Shown here one piece after another: positions 12,866 to 24,712 of a stretch of DNA of 64,000 bases; position 1 is the stretch's first letter; the number at the start of each line of letters is the position of its first letter. Under the pieces are notes generated by a model that did no database searches, was not told the origin of the DNA, and saw nothing but the letters and a program-made list of their open reading frames with translations. The position numbers and the translations under genes are program-made. Source of the DNA: Limonium bicolor (lineage: Eukaryota > Streptophyta > Magnoliopsida > Caryophyllales > Plumbaginaceae); the NCBI GenBank assembly GCA_023374045.1, contig CM041776.1, positions 41,422,171 to 41,486,170 of the forward strand, given 5' to 3'.

Positions 12866-15800
12866 TGAAATACCCCAAACCTTGGTATGTTGTATAAATG
12901 TTAAACTATGGTATTTAAAAAGGCTAAAAAGTGCCTTAGAAAAATCAATGAACCATTTAAACCATGGTAAAACACAATAAAACGCTAAGACACGGTTTGA
13001 GCAAAAACATGCTCTAAACTTGTGTGAACTTGGTTAGGACCCAAGGAGCCTACCAAGACTTAATAACATTTAATTATGATTTTATAAGGCTAATTAAGTC
13101 CTTAGGAAACCTTGGTAGACATTGGAACCAAACAAAACATAAATAAATACCTTAAGGTCAATATGGGCTAAAAAGTGCTCTAAGCTTGGGATAAATTTGT
13201 ATAAGACCTAATGGTCATACCTATACCTTATAAATATGTTAATGAACATATTAAATCAATTACCAAAGAAAACCAAGCTTGAAAACAAGTTAAAACACAA
13301 AAAAATGCTTTAAGGAGTCTTAAAGCGCATTTTTGAAAAATTGTCTTGTAAATGAGTTTTGAGTGGCTAAATGTCCATCATTACTCTTAAATATATATGT
13401 GTACTATATAGTATCACATTTGGATGTCTATATCAATAGGAAATCAAAATTTTCACTTCTATGTGCCTTGTTTTTGTGAATAGTGATTTTTATAAGCTAG
13501 TTTGTAACATATGTTATCATAAGTAATTAAATTGACAAATAAAGACTAAAGTACCCTTATGTAATAAAGGGGGCCGGTTTTCTTAAGTGTGACTCACCAC
13601 TCTCTTGTTAATTTACTAAGAAAAGAAAGAATGACTAATTAATGTACTATTTGCTTTATAAGAACAAATATCTTCAAAAAGCAAAGTTTATCTTCATTCT
13701 CTCATTTCTTTCTCATTTCACACGGTTCCACTCTTCTTCAACCTCTGTTCTTCTTGTTCTCTCACGGTAATACTCACCACCACCATTAAACTCTAGCTTT
13801 GACCTCTTGTAAAATCTAGCTCACTTAACCAAATCAAAAACAAACATCACCATTCTCTCCCTCTCATCAAGCTCTTCATTCCTATCTTCTCAAAATTCCA
13901 AGACCACCATTTGGGTGCCATGGAGTTCCACCATTGATGGAGCTTGAGCTTGTGTTTCTACATATTATTCTCCTTTGCTTCTAGGTAAGGAATCTCAAAA
14001 AAAATCAAGTTTCCTTCATTTTTTGCCTTGACCGAAATTGCACATTAATGGTGCTCTTGGTGTGACTTTGTTCTAGCTTCATTCCAACCTTTCATGGACT
14101 AGGTGGAGTCCTCTCTTCATAGATATTCAAACTCTCTTCAAAGATCAAGGTAAAACAACTACATTAATGTTGTTGAAACAATGTAAACCTAGGGTTTACA
14201 ATGAGATGAAGCTTAAAGCTTGTATACTCATTTCAATGTTTGTATATTGTGTAGTAGTTGACAAGGAATCAAATACCTTACCGGTTTTGTAAAAGAAACA
14301 AGAAAGAAGTTTGGGTGGAAAAGAGGTAAATATGCTATCTCAATGTGGTTTAATGCCTTAGGAGAAATGAGCTTATAATGCTTGTTAAAACTACCTAAGG
14401 AGCTAATGGTAAAGGACTTAGTGAAAAGTTCTCAAGGAGACTAGTAAAAGGACATATGTAATGTTGAGTGTATTTGCAGGTCAAAGGCATTATTTATGTG
14501 GGAAATTCAGTGTTTATGGTTTATGCAATTTAAGGGCCTAAGAGCCATGTTATTTAAGGGCCTAAGTGCCAAGCAATTTAAATTGTGCACTATATTGTGA
14601 TGTAGTGTAAATTTGGTGAAGTCTTGTGTGTGATGGTGTTCTTGATGGATTTAGGTGTTCTTGAGTGTTTAATGGTGAAAACTATGAGTTTTGGAATGAT
14701 GATGTGCTAAGAGAACCCATGGCAAAATTTGTAAAATGTATAAAGGAGTTTTAAGTGCTTAAATGAATTTTGGTGAACTAGGAATTGTTAGGAATGAGTA
14801 AATGTTTCACTAAGGAAGAAAACATGCATTAAGGGTTCTAGAGTGCTACAAGGATTTAGGCATTATCTTGGAATTTATAAATCCATTGGGTGTTCTTAGG
14901 ATGTATTAAGTCTTGGAGAAGTTTGTTTAAGGTTTAGGCAATGTGTTGCATAAGGAGGGAATGATGTTTGAATAAGGTTTTGAGTAAGGAATTTTAAGAA
15001 ATTGTGAAAAGAAGATTTGGTTAGTAAGAGGAGATGCTTGGGAGATGATGTTTGAAGGTGAGGAAGCATTTTAGTGTAGTGGTCATTTAAGGTGAAACAC
15101 CACTTGGAAAACCAAAAGGAAATGTTACAAGTGTTAAGAGATTTGATAAGAATTGAGTAACAAGTTGGATAATGTTTTAAGGTGAATCAAAGTGATATTT
15201 TAGTATTAGAATATGCCTAAGTTCATGTATGAAGCTTGGGTAATCAATGGATGAAGATAAGAGGTGAAACAAGACTTGGAAAGTGAAGTTCTGGCCCGTC
15301 CGAACTTGGACGTTCGGACGTGCTCTGTGTACGCGTAGGTTTTCTGATCTTCGACTGATGTCCGAACTACCGTCCGAATATGGGAAGTTCGGACATACTT
15401 ATTTTATTCTCTGGTTTGGCTTCGAACGGCGTCCGAACTTGGGAAGTCCGGACGCAAGTTCGGACGTTCACCAGTTTGTTCCCTTAGAGTCTCGAACGGT
15501 GTCCGAACTTGAGAAGTCCGGACACAAGTTCGGACAAGGTGCTGTTTTGACCAAAGAGGGTGTTTAAGGTATGGAAATGATGTGTAATGATGGGGATTGA
15601 TGATTAATGATGTCATGAGGTTGTTAAGGACATGTTAAGTGAGTTATAATGATGATTGAGTGGGTGAAAGTAAAAGAAGATAAATGTGAAGTAATTTAAT
15701 TAATTTATGGGGTTAATCATGGTTATTCGATGTTACACAAACATGTTACCCCCAACGCTAATGAACAACTTGAATTACCAGTTGTTCGAGAATTGTTCGA

Positions 15801-17447
15801 GGAACGTAAATGGACATGATAGAGTGGACTCCGGTGACAGGTATGGTTTTCTTGCAACCTGTGTCCTACCGGATTACACCGGCTTGTATGCCAATGTGTT
15901 TTTCTGAGTGTTTGTCACCTTGTAAGATTAAAACATGTAATGAGTTTATAGTAATTCATTTATGTGGCGCATCTGGTCTCCGATACCGTTTAACCTCAAA
16001 TAAGTGTTAAACCTTAGCTAACTAGAACTAGGAACACGTGAGAGATCGGTATTCGGAGTTAACGACCCAAACCTTGGGAACGTTCTAACCACGGCTATGT
16101 GTGAGTTAGTTGGATATTGTTGTTGTATGCAAGTGTGTGAACCTCCCTTGTGTGCTTAACTCGGTTATGATACCGTATGGTGTGTGGATGTGGTAGGCTC
16201 CATAATGGATCTCTAACTACTTATTTATAAGTATATATGTACTAATGGGGGGTGAGGAGTCCGGTCATGTTCCGGCCACGCGTGTGAGGATGGGGGTCGT
16301 TGTCATTCCAGGTTCGACCCTCTTGTATGTAAAGATTGAGTTCCTTTCCCGGTCTTCAATCTCCCTCAAGCTTACTCCAAAGCTTTCCTATTCTGACTTA
16401 TGATTGGTCTAGGGGGAACATGTTTGTGTGGTGTGTTCGGGCCTCCAAACCCGAACCATCTTAACTTAAGTTACTCGTCCGACTATTAGGACGGTAATGA
16501 GTGTTGTTGTTGATTGTATAACGAGCTTACCATGAGGGTGACACCATTCTCTAGGCTCACCAGTGAATTAACTATGTTGGGTCGGTTCCTAAGAGGACCG
16601 TTTCCGTTATGTTATGTGATGTTGTTGTAATGCAATTCCTATTGCGATGTTATCATGTGCACGTCGAAACGTGAAAAGTGTTATTATGTTTGTTATGTGA
16701 GGAATGTGATATGTTGTAAGATATGGAGTGTGTGGATCATGGAAATAAATCCCAGTTTGTGATAAGAGGCGTTTAAGGATAACCCGATTTAAGGGTAAGT
16801 GTCGTCTATTAAGGAAGTAGCTCCATTAGAGGAGGAACACTCTAGGGATAACGAATACCATGAGTGACTTATCAAGTAAGGATGTATTATCCGTTTGTTG
16901 AGCCCATTGAGGCGAAATGTTTTGTGTTGTGTGTTTATAGTTGCATGCATGATTTAAATATAATCAATCGCATGCTAAGACGACAATTAGTTGTGCTTGG
17001 CCCGGTAGCATGCGGGCTGCGGGATTACCATACCAGCAAAGGTGCTGAGCCCCTTGGGGGCCACCCTTTTCTTCCTTTTCTATTTCAGGTACAAGGAGCT
17101 GGAAGCCGTTCGAGAGTAGGACGGGGTAGATGTTTATACATGGGTTGCCATTTAAATGGCGTAAGCATTGTAGGCGTAGTAAGACCGAAATTGTTATCGG
17201 CATTAGTTTGTAAATACTCGGTACGGTTGGAATGTATAAAGTATATGGGTTGTTGTTAAGGGAAGCAAATGTAACGTGTAGTTGCTCGGGAATTTAGACC
17301 ATCAGACCGATACAAAGTACATGTATTAGCCTTGTTAGCCACGTGGGTGGTTAACGGCGTGTAACACCATTAAAATAAGTAATGTGATGAGTTGAATTTT
17401 CCACTGCAGTTTGATGTTATGTGTACGGTGGTAGTTGGGGTGTTACA
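12866..17447 (+). mobile_element. Solo LTR (4582 bp), same family as element 1
   Basis: It starts with TGAAATACCCC and ends with GTGTTACA, and it aligns along its length to the 5378-9965 LTR in opposite orientation. There is no interior on either side: flanks are Tat-like sequence. The flanking five bases are AAAAC and AAAAG, a target duplication with one mismatch. This is the product expected from recombination between the two LTRs of a full element. A TATA-like word (TTTATAAG) lies near 13656. It carries a hairpin array (15289-15542), a conserved stem-loop (16471-16497) and the CACGTG stem-loop (17334-17355). Frames of up to 131 codons (16864-17259) are LTR sequence, not genes. Confidence 0.88.
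15289..15542 (+). repeat. Tandem hairpin array in solo LTR
   Basis: Four or so units pair GTCCGAACTTG with GTTCGGAC or AGTCCGGAC. The core word is TCCGAA/TTCGGA, while in the chromovirus LTR it is GACCGA/TCGGTC. The fold is alike but the stem sequence differs. Confidence 0.75.
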
Positions 17448-18120
17448 AAAAGGTGATGGATTGGCTATTTATGGAAACTGAACGAGTATTATCTTGAAAC
17501 CTTGGGAATGTAAGGAAAGAAAGGACAAAGGCAATGGACTCCACTAGTTTGTTTCTCCTGAACAAAAAAACAAGCCTCGTCCACTTGGTTATTAAGTCTT
17601 TAAGGGTGCTTTATCACCTAGTATCCTAAGGTCGTGCAACCTGGGACTATTGGCCCAATTCTGTTACAGGGGTGGAGATAAAAGTCTGGGGAAGGGAGGT
17701 GATCTCTTTGTGCCTAATTTGTTAAATGTTTATGAATTGCAAATTTGAAAGTATAAGTGCTTAAAAGTTTGAATGCAATAAAAGGGAATCATTACAGGCT
17801 ATGAGAATATGCCAATGAAAGGTATTGTGGAATACAACATTACTTCTTGCCCCTTGTCGTCCAAATGACAATGAAATTGATGAAAGGTCTTAAGCTAATC
17901 TGTGTTTTAGTTTCTGCAATATAGTCTATTCATGATTTATTAAAATTGTTCTTTATTCACTGTTTGCGAAAACTGAGAGCTCAGAGCAGATTGATTTTTC
18001 TAATTGCCATTTTGCTTATTTTCCTTCCGCTTATGTTGATCCTTGAGTTCAATGTTTCGGTTTGAAGTAGTTATATTCTTTATTTGCTTGAGGACAAACA
18101 AAAACTAAGTGTGGGGTAAT
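17448..18120 (+). mobile_element. 3' interior and polypurine tract of Tat-like element
   Basis: Non-coding sequence ends in TTTGCTTGAGGACAAACAAA, then CTAAGTGTGGGGTAAT directly before an LTR beginning TGATAA at 18121. That arrangement is characteristic of Tat-lineage Ty3/gypsy elements. A diverged copy of the last ~250 bp occurs at 52174-52436. Confidence 0.65.
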
Positions 18121-19560
18121 TGATAATTACAAAATTTATACACATTTCTATGTTTAACTTGATTATTTTAGTATATTATGTGATAAATTTCCTTACTGAT
18201 GTGTTAATGTATGTTATATGTGAAGAACTCCCTTTACTTGTGGTTTTATGTTTAGACAATTGAAAGCGCTAAAGGGAAGGTCTAGAAACACATGCCAAGA
18301 GCTTAACGATCAAGACGGGACTGAACGGGAGTCGAAACAAGGATTCGGGTGCATTTTGTTGTTGGTCCAGGTGTATGTCCTGCCCTATAGACCCGGACCA
18401 ACCATGGAGAAACATTTTGCTAAGATTTGGGTGTGGTCCGCTTATGTGTCCGATTAATAAACTCGGACCACACTAGAGAAAACCTTCTACCTTATTTTGC
18501 ACCTGGTCTAGGTTTGCGTCCTAGGAAAAGACCTGGACCAAGCTAATGTTCTTGCACGGACGAATTCTGTGAGTGGTCCGGGTATGGGAATCGAACGGAG
18601 ACTGGAACCACATTTATTCCGTCATGTGGTGCATTCTCATGTGAGACATATATAACCTAGACGCAAACCCGAACTAGCCCTCTACAGTAGCGCGTCGTTT
18701 TGATATATGATGAAGCATAATATATATATTTGAAATAGAATCATCCGAGCGAGGGCGCAAGAAGGGGGAACAATTTGCAAATCGTAGCAGGTGATGTGCA
18801 TCGATAGAAGAAGGGAGACAACAGTAGTTCATGGTAAATCAGAGATAACATAGATTATCGGGGTTTCAACTAAAGTTCTTCATCACAGATTTGATGGCGT
18901 TCTTCCTTTCTATTATTGTTGTTTCCGTTTCTCCCATGTATGAGTAGTTGTTAAATTTTTGGTTTACTCTGGAACAATAGTTCATTGTTTTTCTTCCTAA
19001 GTTGTTGAACACAAATTCTATACATTGTAGTGTTATTCCTTGTTTAATATTCTCTTGTGATTTATTATTTCTTGAGTTTATCTCGTATGAATTGCTTACA
19101 AGTGAGAACTGTGGTATTCATTAGACCATAGGAATACTACCTATGATACTAGAGATGGTAATTCCTTAAGATTAGCTGACTTAAAACCAGATGACCCTTG
19201 AACGCCACTAGTTAATTAGTAAATTTGTAACGAGAATTAGGATTAAGGAATTACTAGCAAGAATCTATTTTGTGGGAGACTGAGAATAGATTAATTTAGA
19301 TCTGAGTTTGTAATCTAGAATTAGGAAAACACTCAGGAAGGGAATTGATGAACTAGGAAGAAGTTGTAAACCAAGATTCCCTTTTTAGAATTGTTAGAAG
19401 ATCATGTTTTAATCACTTTTATTTTAATTATTCTTTTAGTTTAGGCAATAAAAACCCCCTAAATTAATATTGTTATTTTTCCTTAGTTTATTAGTTAGAT
19501 TAAAAAAGATACTCAAACTAGACACAGCCTCTGTTGGTTCGATAACATGAAAGGATACTT
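18121..19560 (+). mobile_element. LTR of Tat-like gypsy element (right end uncertain)
   Basis: It begins TGATAATTACAAAATTTATAC after the purine tract. It includes GGTCC/GGACC hairpin units (about 18355-18620) and an AT-rich end around 19400-19530. The right end is not clean: the sequence passes into a broken copia element at about 19.6 kb, so the boundary is set only to within some tens of bases. No frame here is protein-like. Confidence 0.55.
18355..18620 (+). repeat. Hairpin units in Tat-like LTR
   Basis: Four units pair GGTCC near their start with GGACC near their end (GGTCCAGGTGTATGTCC to GACCCGGACCAACC is the first). Spacing is about 70 bp. They resemble, but do not match, the arrays in the TGAAATACCCC family. 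Confidence 0.55.
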
Positions 19561-19599
19561 TAGGAAAATTGACTACGATAGACCGGAACACTTGTCGTA

Positions 19600-22021
19600 T
19601 TAGGTTTACCCCGTACAACAGCAAGACAAAAATTTTCATCATCAACACAGTCACCCGAATTGGCCGGCCAACTCATCAAAACGAAGACGAGGACTTTCTT
19701 TGAGGAAGTTGGTCCTCTTGTTGAATACTCAATAGACTCTACTTTGAGAGGAATACCCAAGAAAGAGTCCTTAATCACTTTTGACAGAGAATTTACCCAT
19801 ATTGTCTTTGCCATTATTATAAATATAGCAACGACATCCGAAGTGACGAAGATGACTCTGCCCGTCTGCCCTTGAGTAGTTTGCAAGGATACCAAGAAAA
19901 TGATGGACAGAAGCTCTAATGATGACATAACTAGCAGTGTTGATTGCTTCCGCCCAATAATTGGCGGGAAGGTAACTGTCAATCAACATTGTCCTTGCCA
20001 TTTTCACAAGTGTGTGATTCTTTATTTCAACAACACCATTCCATTATGGAGTTCAGGCAGAGTAAGTCTGATGGTCAATTTCATTAAGCCTACAAAACTC
20101 ATGAAAATTTTGATTACAGAATTCAGTGCCCTGGTTTGTCTCAGGGTTTTATCATAGTAGAAAAGTTATTAACAAGCATTTGAAATAGAGATGAGATTTC
20201 ATGGGATGTTTTATCCTTGTTTTGAAGAAATGCCACCCAAATCCAGCGGGAGTAGTCATCCACAATCACCAATATATATTTATTACCGCTCTTGCTTTAA
20301 TCATGCATTGGCCCACATAAATCTATGTGCAGTAGTTCTTAGGAGGCTAAGGTAGACATTTCGGGCTTTCTATAAAAGATAACCCTAGTATGTTTAAATT
20401 GGACGCATGCACTACAGAGTGACTCAGCTGAAAGATTGATGTGATGGAGTCCTAGAACCAACTCTTCATTCTCGAGCTTGTTTAACAATTTTCCATGGGC
20501 ATGACCTAGTCATGAGTGCCACAAGGTCTTATTTTTGTCCTGAATGAAGAGCATTAAGATCCAACTTATATAGATTATCAACACGTTATCCAATTGATTT
20601 TAAGTCACTAGTAATGGAATCAAATATTTTGTCATCAGAGGAAGATATTTACACCATATTAGAAAGATAACAAATTTGAGAGATGCTAAGCAAGCTATGA
20701 CCTAAACCAGCAACCAAATTGATACTATTAACTTGGTTTACCAACATATCCTATGCCTATTATTCACCATGAGCATTGTCTTCAAAGGTGACTTTACCTC
20801 TCTTATGATCGGAGGGAGTCGTGAACTTGTCAAGATCCCCGGTCATATGTCTTGAACACTTGTTGTCCGGGAACCAAGAGTCATGGTCCTTGAGTCTCTT
20901 TGCGAAGAAAAAGATTATTGGTTAGTATTGGAAACCCATACATACTTGGGTCCCCTCTTAAATGGTAGATAATTATGCATATTACAAGCTTTAAGAATTG
21001 CGTAAAGATGAGATATGTTAAATGACAAGTCACGATCAAATTTATTACAAGAAGTGTTCGTGTGACCGTCATAACCGCAATACCCGTAAATTTTCATTTG
21101 AGGTAGTCGAACATACTTTTTTTACCCCTAAATTTATTTGTAAATTTTCTCTTTGAGCCCTTTGACGATAAATATCATTGGGTTTAGAGACCATTTCAGC
21201 CAAATTTACACTAGTTTTTCTTTGAAGCCATGATGAAGGGGATGATGTTTTTAGAGAGTCCATATGCGCCTATTTATGGCAAGGGTGAGAGTTTCAACCA
21301 CCTTTGCAAGACTTATCTGAGTTGATTTTGACTCACTAAGCTTTTCTTCAAACCACTTGGTTTTTCAATGGTGGAGATCTCTCGAACAAAAGTAACTGAC
21401 TTGATGAAAGTTTTGTGGAGTGGCTTGGTCTTTTTGTTTTTATGCCTCTGATGTAGAGTGACTGCTTGAGTGTCTAAGATGTTAATGAGGGTTCTATCAT
21501 CACGCAACACTTTCTGAAGTGTGTTATCAGATTCATGGAGTTTGATTCGATCTCTTGTGACGTGCCTCTTTAGAACATAAATTTCTTCATAAATTAGGGA
21601 ATTCTTTCTTGTCCCTTGGTTAGATTAAAAGAAGGTAATTTTCACTAGAAGCAATATTAAATAAAACAAATGAAGAGTGAGTCTTAATTACAAGGTCTTT
21701 GTGAGCCATTAAACTAGTAAGACTTGCGGTGCCTGACTCGGATTCTCCAGACTCAGAGTCTCCCCAGGCTGCATTAGCAAGTAGTGATGGTTGAGAAGCT
21801 TGACCATGATTGTCTTCCTCTTAAGTGGGAATTTATTGGCGTAGTGGCCCGGCTCACACACTTGAATCATACTCACTCATTCATCCCATAATTTCCCTGA
21901 TAGTTATGGTTGTATGATTAATATGGATGACTTTGCCCTTTACTAGACCTGTTTGATTTTGATGATTTTTTCAGGTCGACCCTGCCCGAACCTTTTAAAA
22001 TTTGTAACAATCATTGTCATG
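19600..22021 (-). pseudogene. Ty1/copia remnant A: gag C-terminus, protease and integrase fragments
   Basis: On the minus strand, broken frames give a zinc-knuckle remnant (CGYDGHTNTSCNKF, about 21040-21090), a protease-like KCSRHMTGDLDKF segment (about 20830-20870), a GAG-pre-integrase segment (LWHS, about 20500), integrase-core pieces HIDLCGPM and VIVDDYSR (about 20240-20330), and MARTMLIDSYLPANYWAEA (about 19950-20005). Stops and frameshifts are frequent. Reverse transcriptase and RNase H are absent because the element is truncated at its left end. The five bases 22022-22026 (CTTTC) are the target duplication of the gypsy element inserted here; the copia gag continues at 50194. Confidence 0.82.
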
Positions 22022-22655
22022 CTTTCTGAAATACCCCAAACCTTAGTATGTTGTTTAAACATTTAAATATGGTATATTAAGACTAAAAAGAGTCTTAGAA
22101 ACATTAGTAAACAATTTAAACCATAGGAAACACATATAAATGCCTTAAGGTCAATTAGGGCTAAAATGTGCTCTAAGCTTGGGATAGGCTTGGGTAAGAC
22201 CTAATGAGCTTGCCAAGACCTTGTTTGTATACTAGTGAACATATTAAACCAATTACCAAAGAAAACCAAGCTTGAAAACAAGCTAAAACACAAAATGTGC
22301 TTTAAGGAGTCTTAAAGCACATTTTTGAACAATTGTCTTGTAAATGAGTTTTGAATGGCAAAATGTCCATCATTACTCTTTAATTAACATGTATACTATA
22401 TAGTATCACATTTGGAAGTCTATACCAATGGGAAATCAAAAATTTCACTTCTATGTGCCTTGTTTTTATGAATAGTGACTTTAATAAGCTAGTTTGTAAC
22501 ATATGTCATTATAAGTAATTAAATTGATCAATAAAGACTAAAATACCCCTAAGTAACTATTGGGGGCCGGTTTTTTTTAAGTGTGGTGACTCACCACTCT
22601 TGTTAACATGTTAAGTAAATAAAGATGACTACTTAAGTTATTATTTACTTTAAGG

Positions 22656-22663
22656 TATAAATA
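22656..22663 (+). promoter_or_regulatory. TATA box of the chromovirus LTR
   Basis: TATAAATA lies in the upstream half of the LTR before a CT-rich stretch at about 22690. The same word occurs in the 3' LTR at 46792-46799, and a weaker TTTATAAG occupies the equivalent place in the solo LTR. Transcription start is not visible from sequence. Confidence 0.6.
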
Positions 22664-24296
22664 TCTTCTAAAAGCAAAACTTATCTCATTCTCTCATTTC
22701 CTTCCTCATTTCCCACGGTGCCAAGCTCTATTCTACCTCTTCTTCATTCTCCATTTACGGTTTGCAATAGTACACACCAAAGCTCCATCTTTGACCACTT
22801 GTATCTCCTAGCTCACTTAACCAAATCAAAAACAAACACCACCATTCTCTTCCTCTCATCAAGCTCTTCATTCCTATCTTCTCAAAACTTCAAGACCACC
22901 ATTTCGGTGCCATGGAGTTCCACCATTGAAGGAGCTTGAGCTTATATTTCTACATATTATTGATCTCCTTTGCTTCTAGGTAAGGAATCTCAAAGAAAAA
23001 TGATGTTTCTTCCATGTTTTTATCTTGACCGAGAATCACCATTAATGGTGCTCATTATATTGCTTTGTTCTAGCTTCATTCCAACCTTTCAAGGACTAGG
23101 TGGAGTCCTCTCTTGATATATATTCAAACTCTCTTCAAGTTCTAAGGTAAAACAACTATCTTAATGTTTTTAAAACAATGTACAATCTAGGGTTTACAAT
23201 GAGATGAAGCATAAAGCTTGTATACTCATTTTATCATTTGTATAATGTTTAGAAGTTGACAAGCAACTAAAAGCCTTGCCGATTTAGTCAAGGAAACAAG
23301 AAAGAAGTTTGTGGGGAAAAGAGGTAAATGTGCTAACCTAATGTGGTTTAAGGTCTTAGGAGAAATGAGCTCATATTGCTTGTTAAAATGATCTAAGGAG
23401 CCAATGGTGAATGACTTAGTAAAATGTTCTCAAAGGCTTAGTAAAAGGCATATATATTGTTGAGTGTATTTGCAGGTCAAAGGCAAATATAATGTGGGAA
23501 ATTCAGTGTTTATGATTTATGCTTCTTAAGGGCCTAAGAGCCATGATATTTAAGGGCCTAAGTGCCATGCAATTTAATTATGCATTGTGATGTGGTGCTA
23601 AATGAGTGAAGCTTTGTGTATAAGAATGTGTTTGATGGATTTTAGTGTTCTTGGATGTTTAATGGTGAAAAAAATGTGTTTTAGCGTGGTAATGTTCTAG
23701 AAGAGTTCATGTTAAAATTTAGGTAATAAACAAGAAGTTCTAAGGGTTTTAAGTGAGTTTGATAAGTTAGGAAATGTTTAGGATGGATAAGTGCTTTCCT
23801 AGTGGAAGAAACATGCATTAAGGGGTTTAAAGATGTAAAAAGGGCTTAAGCAATGTTCTAGAGGATTTAGAATGCAAAACAATGTTTTAGGGACATTTCA
23901 AGATCATGGTGAGATTGTGTTAAGGACTTATGCAATGTTGGTGAATAAGGATGAAGTGATTTGTTGCATGGGGAGCTATAAACTTGTAAAGATGTTCAAG
24001 GAGTTGTTTAGGAAGAAAAGATGCTTGGGAGATGATGTTGTAGTGGTGAGAAAACATTTGGGAATAGTGGGAGTTATAGGTATGAGACACCACATAGAAA
24101 CTTAGTGAAAAACATTATAAGTGTAAACCTTTTTATAAGAATTTGTGTAAATGCTTGAGGAGGATTTTAGTGAATGATTTATGGAGTTTTAAGGAGGTCT
24201 TAAGGTGTGTTTGAAGTGCCCAAATGAGGTTAGGATATACTAGGATATATGAGGTGAAGTTTGGAGTTAAATGGGCAATGGAAAATAAGGGTCTGG

Positions 24297-24712
24297 AGCA
24301 GACCGATCTTACGACCGAACTTGCCAAGATCGGTCGAGCCCAGTTTACCCTGCGAGAATTGGTTTCTGGAATGGACCGACCTTGGGGACCGGACTTGCAA
24401 GGTCGGTCGGGCATGGATTTTTAGTACGGATTGAGTCTCTGGAATAGACCGAGCTTGGGACCGGACTTACAAGTTCGGTCATGCCTGAATTTTTGTACGT
24501 GAGTGAGTCTCGGGAATCGACCGATCTTGCGACCGATCTTGCGACCGGACTTGCCAAGATCGGTCGGGCCTGAATTTTCAAAGGGAAGAAACTCTCGGGA
24601 ATTGACCGAACTTACAAGGTCGGTCGGAGTAGAAAATTTTGACGGTAATATGTTCTGGAATGGACCGACCTTGTGTAAGGTCGGTCGGTAAGTTCGGTCG
24701 GACCTAAACTTG
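24297..24712 (+). repeat. Tandem hairpin array, chromovirus 5' LTR
   Basis: Six units of about 60-80 bp each contain a stem such as GACCGACCTTG facing CAAGGTCGGTC and a linker starting CTGGAAT or CGGGAAT. Relative to the 3' LTR copy there is an extra GACCGATCTTGC within one unit. Confidence 0.82.

Noticed and set aside
16864..17259. 131-codon frame in the solo LTR, similar to a 117-codon frame at 5672-6025
   Set aside because: Both lie in the same LTR segment of one family. The shared peptide follows a GC-rich hairpin tract, and the chromovirus LTR does not keep the frame. It is homologous non-coding DNA.
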